Source: Streptomyces sp. NBC_01262 (GTDB taxonomy: Bacteria; Actinomycetota; Actinomycetes; Streptomycetales; Streptomycetaceae). Taken from it: a stretch of DNA of 64,000 bases. A program made the position numbers and the translations under genes. The notes beneath the pieces are model-generated. The model had not been told where the DNA came from. It did no database searches and worked only from the letters and a program-made list of their open reading frames with translations. This document shows, one piece after another, positions 1 through 8,930 of this stretch; the stretch's first letter is position 1; each line of letters opens with the position of its first letter. The stretch covers positions 1,736,001-1,800,000 of the forward strand of contig NZ_CP108462.1 in the NCBI RefSeq assembly GCF_036226365.1, written 5' to 3'.

Positions 1-661
1 ACGACCTCGCGGGTGCGGCCACCTCAGGACGACGACACCGCCGATCTCCTCGCCCCGTCCCGGCCCAACGGCCCGGCGACCTCGTGGGACACGCACGCGT
101 GTCCGCCGAGGGGACAACTACTCGACCACCAGATCCACGCCCCAAGACAGCGGGGTGCATCCGGATCCTCACCGACAAGAAGTCCGGCAGGAACGCGGAG
201 CGAAGGAGCTGGAGGACCCTCGGCGACCTCCTGACACCCTCGTCGTCCCTTCACTCGGCGCCCGGGAGTCTCCCGGTGAACCGGTGACGGATCACCGTGC
301 CCGCGACGTCCACCTGTCTGCGAGGAGGTCAACGCCGGTGATCCGATCCACGCGATGACGCTCACAGCCGGGCCCGGTTGCCACTGGCGGGATCCCGCGT
401 GAGAAACTTCGGTGTCCGATGTAATGTCAGCACGGGGCGGCCGCCGTCCTGCCTCGGCCGCTGCTCGTCGTCGCCCGATCCGCGATGACGCTCGCAGTTT
501 TTGGCGGTGGCGCCGGGCCGTGCGGCCTGGCGACTGCCCGCGTACACGGTGTGAGGGAAGTCCGCAGGAATGGCGAGGAAGCCCGAAGTCCTGCCGTCGG
601 GACTCGGCCGGTGCACTCGCGGGATCAGACCGAGTCATACGACACAGGGGGCCTCAGCGCC
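1..661. other. Gene-poor 5' region upstream of the PBP gene
   Basis: I see no convincing coding sequence here. The open frames on both strands have Arg/Pro/Ser-rich translations typical of antisense frames in GC-rich DNA and show no family motif. The region holds one copy of the motif TTCGGTGTCCGATGTAAT (408-425) that recurs before two other genes, and the leader of the penicillin-binding protein gene. Confidence 0.6.
408..425 (+). promoter_or_regulatory. Shared motif TTCGG-N3-CCGATGTAAT, copy 1
   Basis: TTCGGTGTCCGATGTAAT contains the short palindrome TCGG-TGT-CCGA followed by ATGTAAT, which could serve as a -10 element. The same 18-mer occurs on the minus strand before lgt, and a variant with TTG in the spacer lies before the MFS gene. 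Here it is about 236 bp upstream of the PBP start codon. It is probably an operator or alternative-sigma promoter; the factor is unknown. Confidence 0.5.
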
Positions 662-2293
662 GTGAAGAGAGCTGTGAAGATCGCCGTGACCTGCGTGTCC
701 ACGGGAGTCGTGGCGCTGGGGGGCGTCGGCGTGTACAAGGCCGTGCACACCGAGAGCGGGCCGCCGCAGTACGACGCGTCGTCGCCGGCCACCGCACCAC
801 CGAGCGACGCCGACGCTGAGAAGACGGCCCGGGCGTTCCTGAAGGCCTGGGCCGCGGGATCCGCCCGCTACGGGGAAGCCGCGGACGAAACCGACGCCCC
901 GGCCACGGCCCGCCGGGCGCTGCGCGGCTATCGCGACGGACTGGGGCTGGCCTCGGTCGCCCTGACGAAGACCGCGGCGTCCGGCCCGACCCCCAACTCC
1001 TCCAACGGCACGCATGTCACCTTCACCGTCACCGCTCACGTCCGCGGCGGTACCTGGTCCTACGACGACAGCCTCGACGTACTGGCCAGTTCCAACGGCG
1101 CGCAGGCAGTGCACTGGGCGAACACGGTGCTCTACCCCAAGCTGCGGGACGGCCAGTCCCTGCGGGCGGGCACCCTCCCCGCGAGCACCTCCCCGGCCCA
1201 GGTACTCGCGGACGACGGCAGCACCGCGCTCACCTCGGCCGACTACCCGTCCCTGCGGGACATCATCACCACCATAGGCAAGAGCAGTGTCGGCGCCGGC
1301 GGGACACCCGCGACGGGAGTGTCCGTCATCGACGGCAAGGGCTCTGCGGTGTCGGTGGCCAAGACGTTCACCAAGGGCAAACCCGGCACGATCACGACCA
1401 CTATCGATCCCGGGTTCCAGGCCGTGGCCGAGGAGACGGTGAAGGGCCAGCCCAAATCGTCGGTGGTCGCCCTCGACTACACCACCGGGCAGATCAAGGC
1501 GGTCGCCTTCAACGGCTCCAGCGGCAACACCGCCTTCATGGGTTCCGCCGCGCCCGGCTCAACGATGAAGATGGTCACCGCGGCGGCCGTCATCGACAAG
1601 CTCGGCCTGACCCCGGCCTCGCCCGCCACCTGCACCAAGACCATCACCGCCGGCGGCACCACGTTCCACAACGAGGACGACGAGACCGACACCGGGGCCG
1701 ATCTGGAGCACGCGTTCGCGATCTCCTGCAATACCGCGTTCATCCACGTCGGCTACCAGATGCAGCCGGGCGACCTTGGCGACGAAGCCAAGAACGTCTT
1801 CGGTATCGGCAGCAGCTGGTCCATAGGCGGGGGCGTCTTCGTCCAGGACGGATCCGTTCCGGACGTCCCGCCGGACAACGCCACCCAAGCCGCCGACCTC
1901 ATCGGCCAGGGCAAGGTCCTGATGAACCCGCTGGCCATCGCGTCCATCGCCTCGACCATCGCGGACAGCCACTACCACCAGCCGATCATCCTGCCCAAGC
2001 AGGCACAGCCCTCCGCCGCCCGGCAGATCTCCCCGACAACCGCAGCCGAGGTCCGCCAGCTCATGCGCGCCGCCGCGAGCTCCGGCGGCACCGCGGCAGC
2101 GCGGATGGCCGGGATCAACGGCGGAGCCAAGACCGGCACCTCCGAGGTCGGCCAGAACGCCAGCAGCACCAACGGCTGGTTCGCCGCCTACAACAGCGAC
2201 AACAACATCGCCGTGGGCGCCCTCGTCATCGGCGGCACCTCCGGAGCCGAATCCGCCGGATACCTCGCCCACGACGTCCTCCTCGGCCCCTGA
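662..2293 (+). CDS. Penicillin-binding transpeptidase with NTF2-like N-terminal domain
   Basis: A class B-type penicillin-binding protein of 543 aa, expected to cross-link peptidoglycan stem peptides outside the membrane. An N-terminal hydrophobic anchor (residues 5-25) is followed by a Ser/Pro/Ala-rich stretch, an NTF2-like (MecA_N type) domain and the transpeptidase domain. All three penicilloyl-serine motifs are present: STMK with Ser300, SCN with Ser355 and KTG with Lys490. The GTG at 662 was chosen because a purine-rich stretch (caggggg) precedes it and the signal anchor begins directly after; an in-frame start at 485 would add a low-complexity extension with no recognisable content. It appears monocistronic. 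A shared motif at 408-425 may be part of its promoter. This resembles the small streptomycete PBPs of the PBP2a/PenA-like class. Confidence 0.9.
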   Translation: MKRAVKIAVTCVSTGVVALGGVGVYKAVHTESGPPQYDASSPATAPPSDADAEKTARAFLKAWAAGSARYGEAADETDAPATARRALRGYRDGLGLASVALTKTAASGPTPNSSNGTHVTFTVTAHVRGGTWSYDDSLDVLASSNGAQAVHWANTVLYPKLRDGQSLRAGTLPASTSPAQVLADDGSTALTSADYPSLRDIITTIGKSSVGAGGTPATGVSVIDGKGSAVSVAKTFTKGKPGTITTTIDPGFQAVAEETVKGQPKSSVVALDYTTGQIKAVAFNGSSGNTAFMGSAAPGSTMKMVTAAAVIDKLGLTPASPATCTKTITAGGTTFHNEDDETDTGADLEHAFAISCNTAFIHVGYQMQPGDLGDEAKNVFGIGSSWSIGGGVFVQDGSVPDVPPDNATQAADLIGQGKVLMNPLAIASIASTIADSHYHQPIILPKQAQPSAARQISPTTAAEVRQLMRAAASSGGTAAARMAGINGGAKTGTSEVGQNASSTNGWFAAYNSDNNIAVGALVIGGTSGAESAGYLAHDVLLGP

Positions 2294-2518
2294 CCCAGGC
2301 GGCAGAGCAGGACGTACAGCACTGTGCTGGCGCAGTGGACTGCGCCCAGGCCCGACCGCCCCGCCCCGGGCGAGGGCGTCACGCAAGGGGTCGTCGCGGC
2401 CCGTGGCACGAGCGGTGTCCCAGTCGGCGGCGAGCCGCCCGAACCGGTTGGGATGAAGCCGCTCGCTTCGGCCCTCCAGGGGCGCCGCCCTACGGCCCGG
2501 TCGTAGGCGAAGGCAACT

Positions 2519-2539
2519 GGGGCCTTGGGCCAAGGCCCC
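2519..2539. terminator. Hairpin, possible terminator of the PBP gene
   Basis: GGGGCCTTG-GGC-CAAGGCCCC is a perfect 9-bp stem with a 3-nt loop. It lies 226 bp past the PBP stop codon and has no T-run, as is common for actinobacterial terminators. Its role is inferred from structure only. Confidence 0.35.
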
Positions 2540-2973
2540 ATTGACGATTCGTCGCGGACCCCGGCAGCCGAACCCTAGGCTTCCGGCCGCCGGCCGCGAC
2601 AACCGCACCGGCACACTGATCCGCCGTCGGGCACCGGATCAACCCAGCCAGGCAAGCATCCTGGCTTCGGCACAGGCGAAGACGAGTCAGAAGAGCATTT
2701 CCTGCCCGCTCTTCCAGCGCATGCCCCGCGACCATGGCGGCTCTTCATGGGCTGAGGATCAAGCGGCGAGCTTGATGCGTGAGGCGAGGTCCCTGCCGGC
2801 GGGCCTTGAAAGCCGGTGGGAACACCAGTTTCAGGCCCTTCTCCTCGCCCTCGATGTTGAGCACGGTCTTGGCGCCGAGGCCGAGCAGCGCGCTGCTCGG
2901 CGGAGTGGCGGTGAGGAGTTCACGCGGCAGGGCCATGACCAGTTTGCCGGGCCTGCCGGTGGCGGAAAGGCCC

Positions 2974-2989
2974 ATTCCCTACCGGGAAT
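2974..2989. promoter_or_regulatory. Palindromic operator ATTCCC-N4-GGGAAT, copy 1
   Basis: ATTCCCTACCGGGAAT, a perfect 6-4-6 palindrome, centred about 73 bp before the SnoaL-like gene. The same palindrome with a different spacer lies between the XRE regulator and the LLM oxidoreductase (4271-4286), and the flanks also agree (C before, TG after). This is the likely binding site of the XRE regulator encoded at 3456-4235. Confidence 0.65.
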
Positions 2990-3054
2990 TGCCGGTCTCC
3001 ATCGCGCCCCGCAGGATCTGGTCCGAATGGATCTGCCCGGGCAAGGAGACGAAG

Positions 3055-3477
3055 ATGATCGAGATCGACCCGCAGCAGCTGGCCGACCGCTACATGGCTC
3101 AATGGAATGTGCCCGACGCCGCGGAGCGCCGCGCGGCCATCGAGCGACTCTGGGCCGAGGACGGCACCCACATCCTTCATCCGCCTGCGGAGATACGGGA
3201 GACCGCCGCGGAACTGGGCTTCGACCACCCGACTCTGGAGGCTCGGGGATACGACGCCATCGAGACCCGAGTGGCGCGAAGCTACGAGCGGTTCGTCGAG
3301 AAACAGGGATTCGCCTTCCGGGCGCGCCCCGGTGCGATACGTCTCAATGGCGTGGTCAGGATCGGCTGGGAGGCGGTGTCCACCGCGACCGGCGACGTGG
3401 TGGGTGGTGGTTCGGACATGCTCGTACTCGGCGACAACGGCCGTATCAAGACCGATTACATGTTCCCGGGTGCCTGA
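3055..3477 (+). CDS. SnoaL-like / NTF2-fold protein
   Basis: A 140-aa single-domain protein of the SnoaL/NTF2-like alpha+beta cone fold. The N-terminal helices (residues 3-30, with an AERRAAIERLW segment) and the C-terminal strands (WEAVSTATGDVVGGG, DMLVLGDNGRIKTDY) match that family. Members include cyclases, isomerases and non-catalytic proteins, so the reaction cannot be stated. ATG 3055 was chosen for the AAGGAGA ribosome site 5-6 nt upstream; a longer frame starting at 2779 would run through the operator and has no domain. The gene is convergent with the XRE regulator and the two overlap at their 3' ends by 22 bp. The upstream palindrome suggests it is co-regulated with the LLM oxidoreductase. 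Confidence 0.75.
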   Translation: MIEIDPQQLADRYMAQWNVPDAAERRAAIERLWAEDGTHILHPPAEIRETAAELGFDHPTLEARGYDAIETRVARSYERFVEKQGFAFRARPGAIRLNGVVRIGWEAVSTATGDVVGGGSDMLVLGDNGRIKTDYMFPGA

Positions 3478-4235
3478 CCGGCGGCAGCGCAAGCCATTGC
3501 CCCGGCGGCTGCGGAGAGAGCCTCGGCCGTCGCCGGGTCGGCCGGCAGGAACGCCTCCAGTTTCAGCTCGGCAAGCGTCACGTCGACGGCGGTGGCGAAG
3601 GTCGTCACAGTCGTCATCAGGCGCAGCTCACCGTATGAGGACCGCAGGCGGAGCGGCACCGCGAAACCGAGTTGCCCGGCGGACGGCTCCAGTTCGGGAA
3701 CGTACCCGGTGAGCTCGGCGCGCAACTCCTCCAGGTGGCCGAGGCGCACCAGGATGTGGCGCGCCCACTCGGCGAGGTTGCCGATACGGGGGGCCAGGCC
3801 GTCGGGATGCAGCGCAAGGCGGTAAATGTTCGTGCCCGGACCCACCAGCTCGGGGGCCGCACCCTCGGTGATCAGGCCGAATGCGGTGTTCGCGGCGATC
3901 AGGTCACCGCACCGGTCCACGACCAGCGCCGGATACGGCAGATGCCCGCGGAGGATGTTGTCGATCGCCGTGCGCACGGGGGCCAGCACCGGATCGTCCA
4001 GTGAGCTCTCCGGGTAGGCGGGCGCGTACCCGGCGGCCAGCAGCAGCTCGTTGCGCTCCCGCAGCGGCAGCTCCAGCGACTCGGCCAGGCGCACGACCAT
4101 GTTCCGGCCCGGGACAGACCGGCCGGATTCAATAAAGCTGAGGTAGCGCTGGGTGGTGCCCGCTCGCAGCGCCAGGTCGAGCTGGCTGACATGACGGCGG
4201 GTACGACGTTCACGAAGCGTACGAGGAAAGTCCAC
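3456..4235 (-). CDS. XRE-family regulator with MmyB-like ligand-binding domain
   Basis: A 259-aa DNA-binding regulator. Residues about 6-60 form an XRE helix-turn-helix (RTRRHVSQLDLALRAG, TTQRYLSFIESGRS, then a linker ending LLLAAGYAP). Residues about 85-245 correspond to the PAS-like domain seen in actinobacterial MmyB-like regulators, which bind a small, often lipid-like ligand. GTG 4235 begins the conserved VDFPRTLRERR; a longer frame to 4295 would cross the operator. The gene is divergent from the LLM oxidoreductase, with the palindrome ATTCCC-N4-GGGAAT in between and a second copy before the SnoaL-like gene. The inference is that it autoregulates and controls both enzymes. Confidence 0.85.
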   Translation of the reverse strand: MDFPRTLRERRTRRHVSQLDLALRAGTTQRYLSFIESGRSVPGRNMVVRLAESLELPLRERNELLLAAGYAPAYPESSLDDPVLAPVRTAIDNILRGHLPYPALVVDRCGDLIAANTAFGLITEGAAPELVGPGTNIYRLALHPDGLAPRIGNLAEWARHILVRLGHLEELRAELTGYVPELEPSAGQLGFAVPLRLRSSYGELRLMTTVTTFATAVDVTLAELKLEAFLPADPATAEALSAAAGAMACAAAGQAPGNM

Positions 4236-4270
4236 GGGCCTGTTGTAACGGCGGCGGCGGGTCCCGGGCC

Positions 4271-4286
4271 ATTCCCCGCAGGGAAT
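4271..4286. promoter_or_regulatory. Palindromic operator ATTCCC-N4-GGGAAT, copy 2
   Basis: ATTCCCCGCAGGGAAT, with the same arms as the site at 2974-2989 and a different spacer. It sits in the 86-bp divergent gap between the XRE regulator start (4235) and the LLM oxidoreductase start (4322), where a repressor could block both promoters. Confidence 0.7.
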
Positions 4287-4321
4287 TGTCGCCACTCGTA
4301 ACGGTCGTGAACATTGCCGGC

Positions 4322-5296
4322 ATGGACATCGGTGTACTGCTTCCGACCGGAACCGCCCAGTGGGGCGCTGCCGACGACCCCCGCGAGCTGATTGCCTTCG
4401 GCCGGTACGCCGAACGCTCGGGCTTCTCCTCGCTCTTCGCCAACGATTCCCTGATCAGCCCGCGCATCGAGGCGCTCACGATGCTGGCCGCACTCGCACC
4501 GGTGACCGAGACCGTGACGCTGGGCACAGCCGCACTGATGCCGTTCCTCCGTCGGCCGATCCAGGCCGCGCAGTCACTTGCGTCGATCGACCTGCTGTCC
4601 GGTGGCCGGCTCACCGTGACCGTCGGCGCCGGCTTCCCCGGCCGATTCGGGCGGCCCCTCTACACGCTGTCCGAGCTGCCGTGGGAAAGGCGCTTCGCCC
4701 GCCTGGACGAGACTGTCGCGCTGTGGCGGGCCCTGTGGGACGGCGCCGACGCCTTCCACGGCGAGATCCTCCGGTTCGATGACATCCCGCCCACGACCAG
4801 GCCGTTCCGCGCCGGCGGCCCACCCATCTGGCTCGGCGGCGCGACACCCGCAGCGCTGGCCCGCACCGGCCGGCTGTACGACGGATGGCTGCCCTACCCG
4901 CCCGACCCCGCCGACTACGCCTCCGGCCTCCGCAACATCCACAAAGCCGCGGCCGACGCCGGACGTGCGACCGAGGACATCACCCCCGCACTATTCGTCT
5001 CGGTACGGATCGACAACGACATCGAGAGCGGCCGCCGGGCACTGGACGACTACGCGCGGGCCACATACGGAATGCCACTGGATGACCTGGAAAAGATCCA
5101 GGCAGTTGTCACCGGCTCCGCGGACCAGGTGCTTGAGCACCTGGGACGGTACGTCGCCGCCGGTGCTCGGCGCATCGTCGCCCGCCTCGGTGCCCTGGAC
5201 CTGCACTCCCAGCGCGACCAGCTCGAACGGATCGCAGACCTGATCCCCGCCGTCCAGGGGGCAGCTGATCACGCCTCCACCTCGGAAAGCTCCTGA
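4322..5296 (+). CDS. LLM-class (luciferase-like) flavin-dependent oxidoreductase
   Basis: A 324-aa protein of the bacterial luciferase-like TIM-barrel superfamily, probably using F420 or FMN. Visible family features are the N-terminal strand MDIGVLLPTG, the RYAERSGFSSLFAND segment, VTLGTAALMPFLRRP, the loop DLLSGGRLTVTVGAGFP, and PIWLGGATPAALARTGRLYDGWLP. The substrate is unknown. ATG 4322 was taken as start because it begins the first barrel strand; an upstream TTG at 4286 overlaps the operator. It is divergent from the XRE regulator. SnoaL-like and LLM proteins are often partners in modifying small lipophilic molecules, so a shared catabolic or detoxifying role is plausible but unproven. 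Confidence 0.85.
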   Translation: MDIGVLLPTGTAQWGAADDPRELIAFGRYAERSGFSSLFANDSLISPRIEALTMLAALAPVTETVTLGTAALMPFLRRPIQAAQSLASIDLLSGGRLTVTVGAGFPGRFGRPLYTLSELPWERRFARLDETVALWRALWDGADAFHGEILRFDDIPPTTRPFRAGGPPIWLGGATPAALARTGRLYDGWLPYPPDPADYASGLRNIHKAAADAGRATEDITPALFVSVRIDNDIESGRRALDDYARATYGMPLDDLEKIQAVVTGSADQVLEHLGRYVAAGARRIVARLGALDLHSQRDQLERIADLIPAVQGAADHASTSESS

Positions 5297-5338
5297 GTCC
5301 GGCCCAGCTGGCACGAAGCGACGATCATGGGACAGCTC

Positions 5339-6139
5339 TTATCCGCGGTTTGAGTCATAGCCCCACCGAGCCCGGCCGTCTTTGCCCATGAAGCATTTGG
5401 CGGGACGTTCATCCTTGGCGATGCCGAGAGCGCCGACAGGGGAGCAGGCGTACCCGAACTGGATGCCCACCTGGCCGTCGGAATCCTGGCCGCCCGTGCC
5501 GGCGTTGTCATCTGCCTCCGCTCCTTCCTCTGTCTCTGGGGCCTCGGATTCTTCTGCTTCCTCCGACTCTGGGACGTCGGGTGCAGTAACGGACTCGGTC
5601 ACCGCTGCGGTGGGCTCTGACTCAGACGACAGCGAGGGTGCAGGCGATACAGCAGGCGGCGTGGTCTCATCCTGCTTCGAGGGCTCGCTCTGCCCGAAAA
5701 GCGCGGTCGCGACGATGTAGACCACTGTCAAAGCCGTGACCAGCCAGACCGCGACCGGCTTGCCACCAGTGCGGACATTCTCCGTGCGCGGAGTGCGGAC
5801 ACCAGCCAGCACACTGCCGCCCAGCATCAACGTCAGCAGCACCATCCAGACGGCAACGCCGTTCCCCCCGCTGTAGCTGTATGCCATCGTGCAGATCACC
5901 GCCACGAAGGAGACCGCCGCGAGGGCGGCATCAGCGAATGAACGCTGACGTACCGCCGTCCAGGCAAAAGGCGCCCAGGAGAAAATCCCTACCGACACCA
6001 GCGGCACAAGCACCCGGCCAACACAGCGACGTGCGTAGCCCGGTATCGGCGCATCTGTCAGCAGCGGCGGTGCGGACACGGTTCTCCCCGAGATCACTGT
6101 GGTCGGGGCACGCTCCCCGCCAGCGCTTTTGGGCGCCAA
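5339..6139 (-). CDS. Membrane protein with acidic linker and cysteine-containing C-terminal region
   Basis: A hypothetical protein of up to 266 aa. Four hydrophobic segments (roughly residues 41-60, 70-86, 96-114 and 130-150) are followed by a Ser/Glu/Pro-rich acidic linker of about 75 residues (runs such as EEAEESEAPETEEGAEAD). A conserved-looking tail follows, with two cysteines (FGYACSPVG, PAKCFMGKD) and a terminal RWGYDSN. The layout suggests a tail displayed outside the cell on a charged spacer. The start is uncertain: the frame opens with TTG at 6139, and GTG codons at 6097 and 6079 are alternatives. I do not recognise a named family. It is convergent with the LLM gene. Confidence 0.65.
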   Translation of the reverse strand: MAPKSAGGERAPTTVISGRTVSAPPLLTDAPIPGYARRCVGRVLVPLVSVGIFSWAPFAWTAVRQRSFADAALAAVSFVAVICTMAYSYSGGNGVAVWMVLLTLMLGGSVLAGVRTPRTENVRTGGKPVAVWLVTALTVVYIVATALFGQSEPSKQDETTPPAVSPAPSLSSESEPTAAVTESVTAPDVPESEEAEESEAPETEEGAEADDNAGTGGQDSDGQVGIQFGYACSPVGALGIAKDERPAKCFMGKDGRARWGYDSNRG

Positions 6140-6288
6140 TGTAGCGAAAGCGGCAGAACTCTCAAATGTCAGACGCCAATCTGTTACTCAAGACAGGACC
6201 CCGGTAACGGTCGGTCATGGATCACCGGCTCTTGGCATGTTGGCATCGGACGCAGCTTCCTTACCGGCGAGACCCCGTGTCAGAGCAA

Positions 6289-7116
6289 TCAGTTTCCAGT
6301 CGGCTGGTCCTTTCCGCTCGCCGCGGGGAGCCGCAGCGTCTCCAGCCCGGCGGCCCGGGCCCGCAGCCGCATCCCGGTGTCCGCGGTGACCACGGCGACT
6401 GAGCCGCCGATGATCTGTGCCAGCAGCACGCTGCGCTCGATGACCTCGTCATCGGCGGAGGCCTCTCGCCGGTGTCCGGGCTCGTCCATCAGGAACTCGA
6501 TGCTCACACCCGCACGTTCGGGCAGCGGCGCCGCCTCACCGGGCTGCGTACCGTCGAGGATCTTGTCCAGCTCCTGCAGAGCGCGCCGGGCGCGCTGCGC
6601 CATCTTCTCCGAGCCTTCATGCTGCTTGCGATCGAGTTCGTCGACGACCACCAGGGGGACCACGAGCCGTACCGCTGACGCCTTCACGAGCTTGGCCCAC
6701 TCGATCGCGTCCGGGGGCTGGTAGTGCATCAGGCTGTTGGTGTCGTACACCAGCACCCGGCCCGGACGCTCGGCCAGCGCGCCGAGCTGCTCGGTCTGGC
6801 GGGCGATTGAGGCCAGGTAGGTCAGCTGCGCAGCAACCTCCTGCCCCGCGGGGTCGGGGACCGGTAGATTGGTGTTCACCCACACGTCGTCGGCCTCGAC
6901 CTCGTGGTGACGGTAGAGGTGCCAGTACCGCTGGGTGTGAAGCCGCGCAGTGATGTCAGGCTCGGCGAACACCGCACGCAGCCGACTCTCGCACGTGTCC
7001 GCCCAGGCCAGGTACTCCACACACGGCGGCGAGGGCCCGAGCCCCTGCAGGTCCGCGATCGCATCGGCGAGCCGCCGGGACGCCTCACCGATACTCATCC
7101 CTCGCACCAGCCGCAC
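6289..7116 (-). CDS. PIN-domain protein
   Basis: A 275-aa protein whose C-terminal half (about residues 115-265) is a PIN nuclease-like domain. The acidic residues that normally bind the metal can be seen in RVLVYDTNSLMHY, VVVDELDRKQ and VVTADTGMRLRA. The N-terminal half is helical and unassigned. The length is greater than for toxin-type (VapC) PIN proteins and no antitoxin gene adjoins it, so an RNA-processing or regulatory nuclease is more likely than a toxin-antitoxin module. GTG 7116 was preferred because AGGGGG precedes it; ATG 7098 is an alternative. Confidence 0.75.
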   Translation of the reverse strand: MRLVRGMSIGEASRRLADAIADLQGLGPSPPCVEYLAWADTCESRLRAVFAEPDITARLHTQRYWHLYRHHEVEADDVWVNTNLPVPDPAGQEVAAQLTYLASIARQTEQLGALAERPGRVLVYDTNSLMHYQPPDAIEWAKLVKASAVRLVVPLVVVDELDRKQHEGSEKMAQRARRALQELDKILDGTQPGEAAPLPERAGVSIEFLMDEPGHRREASADDEVIERSVLLAQIIGGSVAVVTADTGMRLRARAAGLETLRLPAASGKDQPTGN

Positions 7117-7761
7117 GCCACCCCCTGAGCTACCGGTGCGGGCCGCCAGCGCCGCACGGGTTGCGCTCGCGGGCGTGACGCTTGTTCACCCGCTCACCGT
7201 AGCGGCGCGACCACGCCCCGCGCGGACAATTTCCCTGACCTCGCCTCCCACGTCGTCACCCCACGACGCGGTGTTGATCAAGGGCTACGGGGTGTTCAGC
7301 TCGCCTTTTTACCCGCCCTACTGCGGGGCGAGGCCGCTACCCAGCGGTCGCGTCGCCCCCGCCGCCCGGCCGGGAGGGCCCACTGTGGTGATCACTCATT
7401 CTTGGTTGCCTTCAGGTGGGTTGCGGCTGCCCGACGTCCGCTTGCCGCCACCGGTAGCCGGTCTTTGACAAGCAGATCACGGCCATGGGGAGGACCAGGG
7501 CGAGGCGGGCGCGCGCACTACCGGGTGCCCCCGGCCGCATCTGCGCGGTACCGCCGCTGTCCTCTCGACAGCCTTAGTACGGACTCCGAATATATCGGTC
7601 ACAGAAGAAAAATGACCGTCGATACACCGCCCGTTCATGTTCGTTAGCCCCGTGCTTCACCGGCCGCTCCTAACTTCCTCGCTGTCTGCACACGCCAGAC
7701 ATCGGATCCGGCGACGGGCCCCGCCTCAGGGGTACCGGTTTGCCCAGGAAAGGACTCTGCG
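7117..7761. other. Long regulatory region upstream of pstS
   Basis: About 645 bp without a supported gene, between a leftward PIN gene and rightward pstS. It holds a GTTCACC-n-GCTCACC pair (7184-7198) and the direct-repeat region at 7633-7665, both resembling streptomycete PHO boxes. An AT-rich stretch around 7590-7615 is a plausible promoter core. Long, complex upstream regions are typical of streptomycete pstS. Confidence 0.55.
7633..7665 (+). promoter_or_regulatory. Probable PHO box (PhoP-binding direct repeats)
   Basis: Three 11-nt units, GTTCATGTTCG, TTAGCCCCGTG and CTTCACCGGCC. The first and third match the GTTCACC core of streptomycete PHO boxes at the right 11-nt periodicity; the middle unit is degenerate. 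It lies about 100 bp before the pstS start. Placement and periodicity are seen; PhoP binding is inferred. Confidence 0.45.
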
Positions 7762-8880
7762 GTGAAGCTCCAGCGGTATGTGCTCGCGGCGGGCGTCGGT
7801 CTGCTCGCGACGGCCACGCTCTCTGCGTGCGGTTCTGACAACAACCCCAGCCCGGCGAACTCGGGGTCCACCAGCGCGAGCGGGTCGTCCGCGATCTCGT
7901 GCGGTTCGGGCACGCTGACGCTGGCGGGCTCCAGCGCGCAGGCAAACGCGATATCGAAGTGGACCAAGGACTACCAGGCCGCCTGCTCGGGGGCGACGGT
8001 CAACTACAACCCGAGCGGTTCGGGCGCAGGGGTGACCGCGTTCGAGCAGAACCAGGTGGACTTCGCCGGCTCCGACTTCCCGCTCGCTGCCGAGGACCAG
8101 CCGAAGGCGGACGCGCGCTGCGGCTCGGGCGACAAGGCGATCAACATCCCGCTGGTGCCCGGCGCGATCGCCGTGATGTACAACGTCTCCGGCGTCAGCA
8201 AGCCGCTGAACCTGTCGGCCTCCACCCTCGCCAAGATCTTCAACGGCAAGATCACCACCTGGAACGACGCGGCGATCAAGGCCGACAACCCCGGTGTGAG
8301 CCTGCCGGGCACGAAGATCACCACGTTCCACCGTGCCGACAAGTCGGGCACGTCGTACAACTTCTCCAACTACCTCAACCAGACCGCGGCCAGCGATTTC
8401 CCGGCAGTGGCGAACAAGCAGTGGCCGGGCACCGGCGGCCAGGGCGAGAACGGCAGTTCCGGGGTCGCTCAGGCGGTCAAGACCACCCAGGGCGGCATCG
8501 GCTACGCGGAGATCTCCTACGCGCAGGCCAACAGCCTGCCCACCGCGAAGGTCGGCAACGCCAAGGGCCAGTTCGTCGAGGCCTCCACGGACAACGCCTC
8601 CGCGTTCATTGCCAAGGCTAAGACCAAGCAGAGCGGCTCGGACCTGCAGCTCGCCTTCGACTACGGCTACTCCGACCCCACCGCCTACCCGGCGGTCCTG
8701 GTGACCTACGAGATCGCATGCGTCAAGGGCAACAAGTCCTCCCAGCTGCCGCTGATCAAGGGCTTCCTGACCTACGCCTCCGGTGACACCGCCCAGGGCG
8801 AGCTGCCCGCCGCCGGCTACGTCCGGTTGCCCGCGAACATCCAGGCGCTCGTCAAGTCCTCGGTCAAGGCCCTGAGCTGA
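7762..8880 (+). CDS. pstS: Phosphate ABC transporter substrate-binding lipoprotein PstS
   Basis: A 372-aa periplasmic-type phosphate-binding protein. Residues 1-23 are a lipoprotein signal ending in the lipobox LSAC with Cys23 as lipid anchor. The mature part shows PstS hallmarks: LTLAGSSAQANAISKW, NYNPSGSGAGVTAFEQNQVDFAGSD, LAKIFNGKITTWNDAAIKADNPG and RADKSGTSYNFSNYL. These supply the Ser, Arg, Asp and Thr residues that hold phosphate. GTG 7762 is preceded by GAAAGGA. It is the first gene of a pst locus, followed by a fused permease gene 150 bp downstream, with a strong hairpin between them. A PHO-box-like repeat upstream suggests control by PhoR-PhoP under phosphate starvation. Confidence 0.95.
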   Translation: MKLQRYVLAAGVGLLATATLSACGSDNNPSPANSGSTSASGSSAISCGSGTLTLAGSSAQANAISKWTKDYQAACSGATVNYNPSGSGAGVTAFEQNQVDFAGSDFPLAAEDQPKADARCGSGDKAINIPLVPGAIAVMYNVSGVSKPLNLSASTLAKIFNGKITTWNDAAIKADNPGVSLPGTKITTFHRADKSGTSYNFSNYLNQTAASDFPAVANKQWPGTGGQGENGSSGVAQAVKTTQGGIGYAEISYAQANSLPTAKVGNAKGQFVEASTDNASAFIAKAKTKQSGSDLQLAFDYGYSDPTAYPAVLVTYEIACVKGNKSSQLPLIKGFLTYASGDTAQGELPAAGYVRLPANIQALVKSSVKALS

Positions 8881-8930
8881 CATCCCGGGTCGCGTCGGCC
8901 GCTCACTGGCCGCGCCGTCCCACCAGTCGG

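Larger units (their letters stand above)
2294..3054. other. Intergenic stretch without a recognised gene
   Basis: About 760 bp between the PBP gene and the SnoaL-like gene. It holds a GC-rich hairpin (2519-2539) and the palindrome at 2974-2989. A minus-strand open frame at 2745-2975 (76 codons) has a more natural composition than the other frames, but I cannot assign it to any family; it may be a gene fragment. Confidence 0.5.

Noticed and set aside
24..638. Minus-strand 204-codon frame at the left edge
   Set aside because: Arg/Pro/Ser-rich translation without a motif or ribosome site, and it crosses the shared promoter-like motif.
6289..7116. PIN protein as toxin of a VapBC module
   Set aside because: The protein is about twice the length of VapC toxins and no small antitoxin-like gene is adjacent.
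7184..7198. Second PHO box far upstream of pstS
   Set aside because: GTTCACC and GCTCACC are 8 bp apart rather than 11, so the periodicity does not fit; mentioned only within the regulatory region.
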